NCBI GenBank assembly: GCA_025463865.1
Contig: JAODBH010000099.1
Location: 1 to 32,096, forward strand
Source of the DNA: Actinomycetes bacterium
GTDB taxonomy: Bacteria; Actinomycetota; Acidimicrobiia; IMCC26256; Chersky-534
Direction: 5' to 3'
Length of the DNA: 32,096 nucleotides
Part shown: in pieces, positions 1-6,967 of the stretch
Layout: each line of letters opens with the position of its first letter
Position numbering within the stretch: position 1 is the first letter of the stretch
Notes under the pieces: model-generated
Seen by the model: the letters and a program-made list of their open reading frames with translations, nothing else
Told to the model about the DNA's origin: nothing
Database searches by the model: none
Translations under genes and position numbers: made by a program

Positions 1-637
1 GCTTGCCGTGGTCGATGATCGCGATGATGTCGGCGAGACGGTCGGCCTCGTCGAGGTACTGCGTGGTGAGCAGCACGTCGGTGCCCCTCGAGGCGAGGTC
101 CTCGATCGCGAGCCACAGCTCGTTGCGGCTGCGGGGGTCGAGCCCGGTGGTCGGCTCGTCGAGCAGCAGCAAGCGGGGAGCGCCGACCAGGCTCGCGCCG
201 AGGTCCAGGCGACGCTGCATGCCGCCGGAGTACGTGCGCACGAGCCGGTCACCGGCGTCGCTGAGACCCATCTGCTGGAGCACGGTGTCGGCTGCGGTCT
301 TGGCGGTGGCGCGGTCGTGACCGAACAGCCGGGCCACCATGCGCAGGTTCTCGCGACCCGTGAGCGCGGGCTCGACGGCGGCCGACTGGCCGGCGAGGCC
401 GATGCTGCGCCGGACCTGCCGCGGGTGCTCCGCCACATCGATGCCGACGACCCGCAACGTGCCGGCCGTCGGCCGGATCAAGGTGGCGATGGTGCGGATC
501 AGGGTGGTCTTACCGGCGCCGTTCGGTCCGAGCACGGCGAGCACCTTGCCGGAGGGAACGGAGAGGTCCAGCCCTGCGAGCGCGTGGACGTCGCCGTAAT
601 CCTTCTGAAGGCCTTCGGCCTCGATCATCATGTCCAT
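1..637 (-). CDS. ABC transporter ATP-binding protein, DrrA type (partial, C-terminus off the window)
   Basis: Nucleotide-binding subunit of an export-type ABC transporter; it would hydrolyse ATP at the cytoplasmic face of a separate permease. The 212 visible residues contain Walker A GPNGAGKT (about 37-44), a Q-loop with GQSAAVEPALTGRENL, signature YSGGMQRRLDLGASL (from 136), Walker B LLLLDEPTTGLDP (from 156) and the TTQYLDEADRLAD switch segment. The Q-loop and the QYLDEAD form are typical of the DrrA/daunorubicin-resistance family (family knowledge), whose partner is usually an ABC-2 permease encoded next door, here presumably beyond position 1. The start is the outermost ATG at 637; two more ATGs lie 6 and 9 bases inside. 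The substrate cannot be told from this part. Confidence 0.93.
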   Translation of the reverse strand, partial: MDMMIEAEGLQKDYGDVHALAGLDLSVPSGKVLAVLGPNGAGKTTLIRTIATLIRPTAGTLRVVGIDVAEHPRQVRRSIGLAGQSAAVEPALTGRENLRMVARLFGHDRATAKTAADTVLQQMGLSDAGDRLVRTYSGGMQRRLDLGASLVGAPRLLLLDEPTTGLDPRSRNELWLAIEDLASRGTDVLLTTQYLDEADRLADIIAIIDHGK

Positions 638-688
638 GTGACGGACGCTACCGGCCAGGTGTGACAGTCACCTCGGTTTCGGGAAGGT

Positions 689-716
689 CGGCGCCGGCGC
701 AGGGATGCCGGCGCCG
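689..716 (-). terminator. GC-rich perfect hairpin, probable terminator
   Basis: Arms CGGCGCCGGC (689-698) and GCCGGCGCCG (707-716) are perfectly complementary over 10 bp with an 8-nt loop. The hairpin lies just past the stop of the small gene at 731-994 when read on the minus strand, and before the ABC ATPase start at 637. No clear U-tract follows, which is common in high-GC actinobacteria. Confidence 0.5.
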
Positions 717-730
717 CTCGACCCGTGGAG

Positions 731-994
731 CTACGAGACCAGCTGCGGCGTGAGGCCGTCGACCTGCATCTCGTAGTACTCGTTGTCGCTGAACGGCCCG
801 ACCACGCTCTCGACCAGGTCGCGAACCGCGTCGACCGACGCGCCCTCCCAGATGCAGACGCCGAGCTGGTGGTCGTCGGTGGCCGCGTGGATCGGCAATC
901 CGAATTCGGCGGGCAATCCGGCCTCGAGGGCCTTGTCTTCCGCAGCCTGGAAGCCTGCGGGGTCGTGGATCCTGTGGATCACGGTCACGAACAT
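731..994 (-). CDS. Small protein of probable dimeric alpha/beta-barrel fold, function unknown
   Basis: An 87-residue soluble protein with no signal peptide or membrane segment. It starts MFVTVIHRIHDPAGFQ and alternates predicted strands and helices (FVTVIHRI, helix at FQAAEDKALEAG, LGVCIWEG, helix at VDAVRDLVESVV, YYEMQVDG), the pattern of ferredoxin-like dimeric barrel proteins. I do not recognise a named family. The ATG at 994 was chosen because a G-rich ribosome site (GGGGGATTCC) lies directly upstream; an in-frame upstream ATG lacks one. It is divergent from two further small proteins of the same general look (1161-1732), with a repeat-bearing intergenic region between them. Confidence 0.72.
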   Translation of the reverse strand: MFVTVIHRIHDPAGFQAAEDKALEAGLPAEFGLPIHAATDDHQLGVCIWEGASVDAVRDLVESVVGPFSDNEYYEMQVDGLTPQLVS

Positions 995-1029
995 AGGAAT
1001 CCCCCATTCGACGCGAACCAATTGTCGTG

Positions 1030-1058
1030 ATCGTACCGAAGGAGCCGTGGCGCGTCAC
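1030..1058 (-). promoter_or_regulatory. Candidate promoter for the 731-994 gene
   Basis: On the minus strand GTGACG (1058-1053) is followed after 17 bp by TACGAT (1035-1030), an acceptable -35/-10 pair. The -35 lies within an inverted copy of the GTGACGCGC repeat described at 1050-1092. Confidence 0.45.
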
Positions 1059-1092
1059 TGGTGCCCTTCGTGGTGACGCGCGGGTGACGCGC
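1050..1092. repeat. Three copies of GTGACGCGC in a divergent intergenic region, two at 11-bp spacing
   Basis: An inverted copy lies at 1050-1058 and direct copies at 1073-1081 and 1084-1092. The two direct copies start exactly 11 bp apart, one helical turn, so a protein bound to both would sit on the same face. The layout resembles SARP-type operators, which are direct repeats of 11-bp period (family knowledge). A SARP gene lies 700 bases downstream. Confidence 0.6.
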
Positions 1093-1160
1093 AATGAGGC
1101 CCATCGTGGATGCGGACCAGGGCATCGAGCTGCTCGGCGCCCCATCACGAAGGAGCCGAC

Positions 1161-1475
1161 ATGGCATTCGCAGTCCAGCATCACTTCCCCGGGGGCACCC
1201 AGGCGCAGTACGAAGCCACGCTCACCGCGGTCCACGGCTCCATGGATGTGCTTCCCGAGGGCCAGCTCTTCCACCTTGCCGGGGCGGTACCCGGCGGCTG
1301 GGAGATCTTCGCCGTCCACGACAACAAGGCGAGCTGGGTGAAGTTCCGCGACGAGGTGCTGATGCCCCGCTTCCAGGCCGGCATCGAAGGCGGCTTCACG
1401 ACACCACCCGACGAGACCGAGATCGAGGTCAGCAGGCTCATCCAGTCGCCGCAGCTCGCGAAGGTGTCGGCGTGA
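1161..1475 (+). CDS. Small protein of probable dimeric alpha/beta-barrel fold, function unknown
   Basis: A 104-residue soluble protein beginning MAFAVQHHFPGGTQAQY, with LPEGQLFHLAGAVPGGWEIF as a central two-strand unit followed by helix WVKFRDEVLMPRF. The strand-helix-strand order and size suggest an ABM/stress-responsive barrel fold, by inference only. The ATG at 1161 is preceded by AAGGAG at about 8 bp; upstream in-frame starts have no such site. Its last bases overlap the next gene (GTGA, 1472-1475), so the two are probably translationally coupled. The upstream region carries the GTGACGCGC repeats. Confidence 0.75.
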   Translation: MAFAVQHHFPGGTQAQYEATLTAVHGSMDVLPEGQLFHLAGAVPGGWEIFAVHDNKASWVKFRDEVLMPRFQAGIEGGFTTPPDETEIEVSRLIQSPQLAKVSA

Positions 1476-1732
1476 CGACCCTCGTGATCATCCACGAGGT
1501 CGACGACGTCGACCACTGGCTCTCGTCGCCGAAGCGGCAGGAGTTCTTCGGCCCGCTCGGCATCACGGCCCGCACGTTCGTCAGTCCGGACCAGCCGAAC
1601 CGGGTGGGCCTGGTCGTGGAGACTCCGAGCATCGAGGCCTTCAACGAGTCGATGCAGGCGCCGGGCGCCGCCGAGGCCATGAAGTTCGACGGTGTTCGCC
1701 CGGAGACGCTCCAGGTCTTCCAAGAGCGCTGA
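1472..1732 (+). CDS. Small hypothetical protein coupled to the preceding gene
   Basis: An 86-residue protein starting at a GTG that overlaps the stop of the preceding gene by four bases. The sequence runs VTTLVIIHEVDDVDHWLSS, then FFGPLGITARTF, NRVGLVVETPSIEAFNESM and ends ETLQVFQER. This is a beta-alpha-beta pattern resembling the other small proteins in this cluster. The HEVDD segment and the conserved-looking DHW could be active or ligand sites, but I cannot assign a function. It ends 40 bases before the convergent SARP gene. Confidence 0.75.
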   Translation: MTTLVIIHEVDDVDHWLSSPKRQEFFGPLGITARTFVSPDQPNRVGLVVETPSIEAFNESMQAPGAAEAMKFDGVRPETLQVFQER

Positions 1733-1772
1733 TCCGAACGGCGCGGCCGCCGGCACGCGATCTGGTATCCGA

Positions 1773-2612
1773 TCAGCGACGCGAGCTTCCCCACGTATCC
1801 AGCAGGTCGGGGAACGGAAGCGCAACTGCTTCGTGGGTGTCGACGGACGGCCGCTCATCGGTCGCGGTGGTCGAGGGGTCGATGCCGTCCCACCCGATCG
1901 CGACACGTCGCTCGATGCGCACGACGCCCGGCGACGGTTCGGTGCCGACCTCGTCGGCCAGGAGCCGCCGATACCGCTGGAACGCGCGCAGTGCCTCGGC
2001 CTGCCGTCCGGCCGCCGCGAGCGCGCGGATCAGCAACCCGCGAGGACGGTCACGGTACTTGTGACGGACGATCTGCTCCTCGAGCAGCGCGATCGCTTCC
2101 CCCGGTCGACGGGCCCCGATGAGCGCCTGCGCGAGGTCGTCGACGGTTCCTGCATGGATCTCGGTCAGCCGGGCGATGTAGCCGTCGGCCCACTCCTCGC
2201 CCAGAAACTCCTCGAGCGCCGGGCCGCGCCACTGGTCGAGCGCGCGCTCGAGTGCCTGCACCTGATGGTGGACCGGCGCGTCGGCAGCCACCGCGACTTC
2301 ACGACAGAACCGCGACGCGTCCACCTCGCCGACGACCGCGTAGCCGGTGCTCGCGGTCTCGAGGATCGTCGGGCCCACCGTGGCGCGGACGCGCGACACC
2401 GACGTGCGCAGGGCTCCCGGCGAGACGCCCAGCACCTCGGCCAGCCACTCCGTGCGCAGACGGCGCGGCGCGTGCACGGCCAGGATCGCGAGCAGGCGGC
2501 GTTGGCTGACGCTCGGAAGGTCGACGCAGGACCCGTCACCCGCGACTGCCTGCACGGCGCCGAGAAGCCGCACGCTCGTGACCGCTGGGCCGGGGTCTCC
2601 CACGCTGGGCAT
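1773..2612 (-). CDS. SARP/BTAD-family transcriptional regulator
   Basis: A 279-residue DNA-binding activator of the AfsR/DnrI/RedD (SARP) type. Residues about 14-95 form the OmpR-like winged helix (VRLLGAVQAV, QRRLLAILAVHAPRRLRTEWLAEVLGVSPGALRTSVSRVRATVG, split here: the recognition helix is around SPGALRTSVSRVR). Residues about 98-245 form the bacterial transcriptional activation (BTAD) domain with TPR-like helices and the typical EALRAFQRYRRLLADEVGTEPSPGV ending. There is no NB-ARC or other C-terminal module, so it is a short stand-alone SARP. The ATG at 2612 lacks a clear ribosome site, so the exact start is uncertain. Plausible targets are the repeats at 1050-1092. Confidence 0.88.
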   Translation of the reverse strand: MPSVGDPGPAVTSVRLLGAVQAVAGDGSCVDLPSVSQRRLLAILAVHAPRRLRTEWLAEVLGVSPGALRTSVSRVRATVGPTILETASTGYAVVGEVDASRFCREVAVAADAPVHHQVQALERALDQWRGPALEEFLGEEWADGYIARLTEIHAGTVDDLAQALIGARRPGEAIALLEEQIVRHKYRDRPRGLLIRALAAAGRQAEALRAFQRYRRLLADEVGTEPSPGVVRIERRVAIGWDGIDPSTTATDERPSVDTHEAVALPFPDLLDTWGSSRR

Positions 2613-2682
2613 TGTCGCATTCGTGGCCAGGGTTCACACCCCGTCGACGTTCCTTCCGAGCCGAGCCTTCGATCGGCACCGG

Positions 2683-3030
2683 TCAGCAGCCCAGGCACGA
2701 GGTCTTGAAGACCTGCTGACCCGCGACCGTCCCGATGAAGGCGCCCTTCAACTGCCGTGCGTCGGCGGTGGTCCCGGTCAGCGTCACCGCCTCGCCGTTC
2801 TTGGTCTTCCCGGTGCAGGTGACGTCGACCGACGTCGCCGACTTGGACCTGGTCGTGCAGTCGAGCAGGCCCTCCAGCGGGTGCCCGGTGTCCTTGAACT
2901 GCTTGGCACCAGCAACCGCGACGGTGTTCCTCGCAACCGACGCGTTGATCGACCTCTGTTGTGAGCTGGTGCACGCGAACAGGCCCAGTGCGAGCGCGAG
3001 AACCGCGACCGGTGCCGCTGGACGTTGCAT
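2683..3030 (-). CDS. Small secreted lipoprotein, DUF4333-like
   Basis: A 115-residue precursor with an N-terminal hydrophobic stretch (about 6-19) ending in lipobox LFAC, so Cys20 is the likely lipidated residue and the mature protein is anchored outside the membrane. The mature part has four more cysteines (in LLDCTT, DVTCTG and the terminal CLGC) and a CTGKTKNGEAVTLTG segment resembling small actinobacterial DUF4333-type domains; the family call is tentative. The ATG at 3030 has GGAGGGAG upstream, and the longer in-frame extension lacks signal-peptide character. It lies 70 bases before the SARP gene on the same strand and could be co-transcribed with it. Confidence 0.75.
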   Translation of the reverse strand: MQRPAAPVAVLALALGLFACTSSQQRSINASVARNTVAVAGAKQFKDTGHPLEGLLDCTTRSKSATSVDVTCTGKTKNGEAVTLTGTTADARQLKGAFIGTVAGQQVFKTSCLGC

Positions 3031-3130
3031 GACGACTCCCTCCGGATCGCTCTCCGAGGCCTTCCCGCGACGTCCCGCGGTCAAACTGGCGGCCGACGGG
3101 GCCGACCGGTCACCAATGCGTGAGCACGGC

Positions 3131-3160
3131 GGTTCCCGTCGAAGAACGACGAAGGGAACC
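3131..3160. repeat. 11-bp inverted repeat in a divergent intergenic region
   Basis: Arms GGTTCCCGTCG (3131-3141) and CGAAGGGAACC (3150-3160) pair at 10 of 11 positions around an 8-nt spacer. The element lies between the divergent lipoprotein and protease genes, so an operator is more likely than a terminator. Confidence 0.5.
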
Positions 3161-3168
3161 GGGCGCAA

Positions 3169-3189
3169 TTACATGGCCCTTACATGGCC
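3169..3189. repeat. Tandem 10-bp repeat TTACATGGCC with 11-bp period
   Basis: TTACATGGCC occurs at 3169-3178 and again at 3180-3189, one base apart. The 11-bp period is that of a direct-repeat operator. It lies about 100 bases upstream of the protease-MoxR operon. Confidence 0.55.
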
Positions 3190-3287
3190 GCGGAACGCTC
3201 GGCGGGTAGGACTGGCACGATCGCGGGGATAGTCCGGATGCCGGGGGTGATCGGCAGGCGTCTGCCCATCCCGGCCGAGGAGGGGCC

Positions 3288-4073
3288 GTGGCGAATCAGC
3301 GATCCCGGTGGGGCGGTCGCTCCCTGCGGCCTGTCGCGCTCGGGATCGTCGGTGCGCTGGTCGGGGTCCTCGCCTATGTCGCGGTGGTGTCGCCGTCGAG
3401 CTCGAACAACACCCCGACCAAGCGGTCGTCGGCACCGACGACGTCGACCACGGCCGCACCCGTCTTCGCCGCCAAGGCGTACAAGGCGATCCAGCCGTCG
3501 TTCGTGTACGTGCAGGCCCAGAAAGATGCGTCGGCGGCGGACGGCGGGGCGATCGGCAGCGGGGTGGTGGTCAACGCCACCGGACAGATCCTCACGGCCA
3601 ACCACGTGATCGCGAACGCAGCCGACATCCAGGTCACCTTCGCCGACGGCACCCAGGCGAACGCGACCGTGGCGTCGTCCCAGCCCGACAAGGACATCGC
3701 GGTGCTGCAGCCCGATCGGTTGCCCAAGGTGGTCGTGCCCGCGGTCCTCGCAGGCGGCGTGCAGGTGGGTGACGACGTGTACGCGTTGGGAAACCCGCTG
3801 GCGCTCGCAGGATCCTTCAGCGCCGGGGTCGTATCGGCGCTCGGCCGGACGATCCCGCAGGAAGACGGCGACGGCGAGCTCCATGACCTGATCCAGTTCG
3901 ACGCCGCGGTGAACTCCGGCAGCTCCGGCGGCCCGCTCGTCAACCGGGCCGGGCAGGTCGTCGGCATCGTCACCGCGCTGGCGAACCCGACCAATCAGAG
4001 CTTCTTCATCGGCATCGGCTTCGCCATCCCGATCGCAACCGCCGGCGGAGCCGCCGGCGCCCCACCCCGCTGA
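3288..4073 (+). CDS. Membrane-anchored trypsin-like (HtrA/DegP type) serine protease without PDZ domain
   Basis: A 261-residue S1C-type protease. One membrane segment at about 16-34 and a Ser/Thr-rich linker (36-58) place the catalytic domain outside the cell membrane. Catalytic residues visible are His106 (TANHVIA), Asp136 (DKDIAVL) and Ser213 (NSGSSGGPL). The domain ends at the last beta strand (GIGFAIPI) followed by a short Gly/Ala tail, so the usual C-terminal PDZ domain of HtrA is absent. Start is GTG 3288 with GAGGAGG just upstream. It is 14 bases from the MoxR gene and so probably the first gene of that operon. Substrates are unknown; quality control or processing of an envelope protein is inferred. 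Confidence 0.9.
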   Translation: MANQRSRWGGRSLRPVALGIVGALVGVLAYVAVVSPSSSNNTPTKRSSAPTTSTTAAPVFAAKAYKAIQPSFVYVQAQKDASAADGGAIGSGVVVNATGQILTANHVIANAADIQVTFADGTQANATVASSQPDKDIAVLQPDRLPKVVVPAVLAGGVQVGDDVYALGNPLALAGSFSAGVVSALGRTIPQEDGDGELHDLIQFDAAVNSGSSGGPLVNRAGQVVGIVTALANPTNQSFFIGIGFAIPIATAGGAAGAPPR

Positions 4074-4087
4074 GAACAGGAGCGACG

Positions 4088-5116
4088 ATGGACGACCCGT
4101 CCGGACCCGACCAGCCGATGGAGCGCGTGCTCTACGAGGTCAAGAAGGTCATCGTGGGCCAGGACCTGCTGCTGGAGCGGCTCATCGTCGCGCTCCTCGC
4201 ACGCGGCCACATCCTCGTGGAGGGCGTGCCCGGGCTGGCGAAGACCATGGCCATCAAGACCCTGGCCGGCGCGATCGGTGGCGAGTTCCAGCGCATCCAG
4301 TTCACGCCCGACCTCGTGCCCGCCGACCTGGTCGGCACCCGGATCTACAACCAACGGTCGGGGGAGTTCACGACCTCCCTCGGTCCCGTGTTCACGAACC
4401 TCCTGCTCGCCGACGAGATCAACCGCGCGCCGGCCAAGGTGCAGAGCGCGTTGCTCGAGGTGATGCAGGAGCGGCAGGTCACGATCGGTCGGGAGACGCA
4501 TCCCGTGCCGGACCCGTTCCTCGTCATGGCCACGCAGAACCCGATCGAGACCGAAGGCACGTATCCGCTGCCGGAGGCGCAGGTCGACCGCTTCATGCTC
4601 AAGGTCCTCGTCGGATACCCGACGCCCACCGAGGAGTTCGTCATCGTCGAGCGGATGACCGGGGTCCTCGACGCGGTGCGGAAGGTGATCAGCACCGATC
4701 AGCTGCTCGCGCTCCAGCAGGCGACCGACGCCGTCTACGTCGACCCGGCCCTCATCGAGTACTCCGTGAAGCTGGTGACCGCGACGCGCGATCCGCGGGC
4801 GGCCGGCCTCGACGGCATCGGCGGCTACCTGCTCTTCGGGGCCAGCCCTCGGGCTGCGATCAACCTCATCCTCGCCGCCCGCGCGCTCGCCTTCGTCCGT
4901 GGTCGGGACTATGCGCTGCCCCAGGACGTCCACGAGCTCGTCCACGACGTGATCCGCCACCGATTGGTCCTGTCCTACGAAGCCCTCGCCGACCGCGTGA
5001 CCGCCGACGACGTGCTCCGCGAAGTCCTCGCCGCCGTTCCCCTGCCGGAGGTACCGCTGCATGAGCGCAACCGATTCGCCGGCCGCGTCGCCGCGCCGCG
5101 CTCCGGCCCCACCTGA
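4088..5116 (+). CDS. MoxR-family AAA+ ATPase
   Basis: A 342-residue chaperone-like AAA+ ATPase of the MoxR family, typically acting with VWA-domain proteins in assembling or activating protein complexes. Walker A is GVPGLAKT (46-53), Walker B is LLLADEINRAPAK (about 105-117), sensor 1 is ATQNPIETEGTYPLPEAQVDRF (split: ATQN at 148-151, DRF at 167-169), and the C-terminal lid domain includes GASPRAAINL. An AGGAGCG site lies before the ATG. The gene ends 56 bases inside the next gene, in a different frame. The order MoxR-DUF58-VWA matches the mycobacterial moxR1 region (family knowledge). Confidence 0.96.
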   Translation: MDDPSGPDQPMERVLYEVKKVIVGQDLLLERLIVALLARGHILVEGVPGLAKTMAIKTLAGAIGGEFQRIQFTPDLVPADLVGTRIYNQRSGEFTTSLGPVFTNLLLADEINRAPAKVQSALLEVMQERQVTIGRETHPVPDPFLVMATQNPIETEGTYPLPEAQVDRFMLKVLVGYPTPTEEFVIVERMTGVLDAVRKVISTDQLLALQQATDAVYVDPALIEYSVKLVTATRDPRAAGLDGIGGYLLFGASPRAAINLILAARALAFVRGRDYALPQDVHELVHDVIRHRLVLSYEALADRVTADDVLREVLAAVPLPEVPLHERNRFAGRVAAPRSGPT

Positions 5117-5981
5117 GCAGCTCCTCGAGCGCCTGGATTGGTACGTGATCCGGCGCCTCGACGGGCTGCTCCAGGGGGACTACCGGACACTGCTGTACGG
5201 CACGGGCCTCGACTTCGCCGACCTGCGCGAGTACCAACCGACCGACGACGTGCGGCACATCGACTGGAACGTGACCGCGCGGACGGACACGCCGTTCGTG
5301 CGCCAATACGTCGACGAGCGCGAGCTCACGGCCTGGTTGCTGCTCGATCGCTCGCCGTCGATGAGCTTCGGGCACACCGATCGGCCCAAGGAGGTCGTGC
5401 TCACGGAGCTCGTCGCCACGATCGCCCGCCTCGTGACCCGGAACGGCAACCGCGTCGGCGCCGTGCTCTACGACAACGCCGTCGAGCAGATCATCGAGCC
5501 GCGCAGCGGGCGCAACCAGGTGCTCCGCATCGCGCACGAGCTGCTCCGGTCGCCGACGCGAACCGGCACCACGACCGATCTCAGCGGCCTCTTCGAGACC
5601 GGACTGGGCTGCATCAAGCGCCGGTCGCTCGTCTTCGTCATCTCCGACTTCATCACCGAAGACGGTTGGGAGCGGTCGCTCGCGCTGCTCGCGCGCCGGC
5701 ACGAGGTCGTCGCCATCCGCGTCTCCGACCCGCGGGAGGTCGACCTGCCGAACGCAGGGATCGTCGTGATGGAGGACGCCGAGACCGGTGAGCAGCTGTT
5801 CGTCGACACCAGCGATCCCGCCTTCCGCCGGCGGTTCCACGCCGCGGCTGCCGCCCGTGAAGCCCGCATCCAGGCGACGGCGGGACGCGTCGGCGTCGAT
5901 CTCCACACGCTCTCGACCGACGAGGATCTCGTGCGGGGCCTGGTGCGCATCGTCGAGCTCCGCAAGCAGCGGCGGCGCTGA
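5061..5981 (+). CDS. DUF58 protein (VWA-like), MoxR partner
   Basis: A 306-residue soluble DUF58 protein. It shows the hallmark YGTGLDFADLREYQP and DDVRHIDWNVTART motifs (about 46-75), followed by a VWA-like fold with DRSPSM (96-101) resembling a metal-ion-dependent adhesion site, and a final strand-helix region VVAIRVSDPREVDLPNAG. The ATG at 5061 lies inside the end of the MoxR gene with GGAGG about 10 bp upstream; it is the first start that retains the N-terminal helix. Its stop overlaps the ATG of the next gene by one base. The role is inferred from context as part of a MoxR-driven complex. Confidence 0.93.
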   Translation: MSATDSPAASPRRAPAPPEQLLERLDWYVIRRLDGLLQGDYRTLLYGTGLDFADLREYQPTDDVRHIDWNVTARTDTPFVRQYVDERELTAWLLLDRSPSMSFGHTDRPKEVVLTELVATIARLVTRNGNRVGAVLYDNAVEQIIEPRSGRNQVLRIAHELLRSPTRTGTTTDLSGLFETGLGCIKRRSLVFVISDFITEDGWERSLALLARRHEVVAIRVSDPREVDLPNAGIVVMEDAETGEQLFVDTSDPAFRRRFHAAAAAREARIQATAGRVGVDLHTLSTDEDLVRGLVRIVELRKQRRR

Positions 5982-6967
5982 TGTCGTTCATCTGGCCGCG
6001 TCTCCTCGTGTCCTTGCTGTTGGTGCCGGTTCTCCTCGTCGGCTACTCGTGGCTGCTGCGGCGCCGGGAGGAGGCCCGGGCCGGGCTCGGCACGATGGGC
6101 CAGCTGCAGACGGGCGACGGAGCGACTCCGGGCTACCGCAGGCACGGGGCGATGGCGGTGTTCATGGTCGCGATCACGGTCCTGCTGGTCGGTCTCGCCC
6201 GGCCGGAGGCGACGGTCGACCAGGTGCGGAAGGAGGGGACGGTCATCCTCGCCTTCGACGTATCGAGCAGCATGCGTGCGACCGACCTCAAGCCCTCGCG
6301 GATGGACGCGGCGAAAGCCGCGGCCCGTCGATTCGTGGCCGCGCAACCGTCGTCGATCAAGGTCGGGGTGGTCGCGTTCAGCGACGACGGCCGGATCGTG
6401 CAGGAGCCGACGACGTCGAAGCGAGACGTCCTCAGCGCGATCGGACGGTTGCAGCCCCGCGGCGGCACCTCGCTCGGCCATGGGATCTTCGCGTCGCTGG
6501 ACGCGGTCGCCGGCAAGCCGCTCGCGATCAATCCGAACACGCTCAAGAGCGGATCGAAGGCGAAGGTCCCGTTCCTCGGGTCTTCGTCGGTGATCATGCT
6601 GACCGACGGCGAGGACACGTCGCGGCTCGACCCTCACGTCTTCGCCCAACTCGCGTCGCGTGCGGGGGTCCGGATCTTCCCGATCGGGCTGGGTAGCGCG
6701 AACGGCGCGGTCGTCCAGATCGACGGCTTCAACGTCGCGACGCAGCTCGACGCGAGCCTGCTCCAGAGCATCGCCCGCCAGAGCAACGGCAAGTACTACC
6801 GCGCGCAGGACGCGAGCGGTCTCGCGAAGGTCTACGACACCATCGATCTCCAACTCACCGTGAAGGGCGAGAAGACCGAGGTGACCGGAATCGTGGCCGG
6901 CATCGGCCTGCTCCTCCTCCTCGTGGGGGCTGCGCTGTCGATGCGCTGGTACGGAAGGGCGCCGTGA
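5981..6967 (+). CDS. Membrane VWA-domain protein (BatA-like)
   Basis: A 328-residue protein with membrane segments at about 6-24, 56-72 and near the C-terminus (about 300-322), and a VWA domain between the second and third. A complete MIDAS is visible: Asp93, Ser95 and Ser97 in FDVSSSM, Thr163 in RGGTSLG, and Asp209 in LTDGED. The domain should therefore bind a divalent cation and a protein ligand, outside or at the membrane. It overlaps the DUF58 stop by one base and the next VWA gene by four, so translation is coupled. Family knowledge: BatA/Rv1481-type partner of MoxR. Confidence 0.94.
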   Translation: MSFIWPRLLVSLLLVPVLLVGYSWLLRRREEARAGLGTMGQLQTGDGATPGYRRHGAMAVFMVAITVLLVGLARPEATVDQVRKEGTVILAFDVSSSMRATDLKPSRMDAAKAAARRFVAAQPSSIKVGVVAFSDDGRIVQEPTTSKRDVLSAIGRLQPRGGTSLGHGIFASLDAVAGKPLAINPNTLKSGSKAKVPFLGSSSVIMLTDGEDTSRLDPHVFAQLASRAGVRIFPIGLGSANGAVVQIDGFNVATQLDASLLQSIARQSNGKYYRAQDASGLAKVYDTIDLQLTVKGEKTEVTGIVAGIGLLLLLVGAALSMRWYGRAP

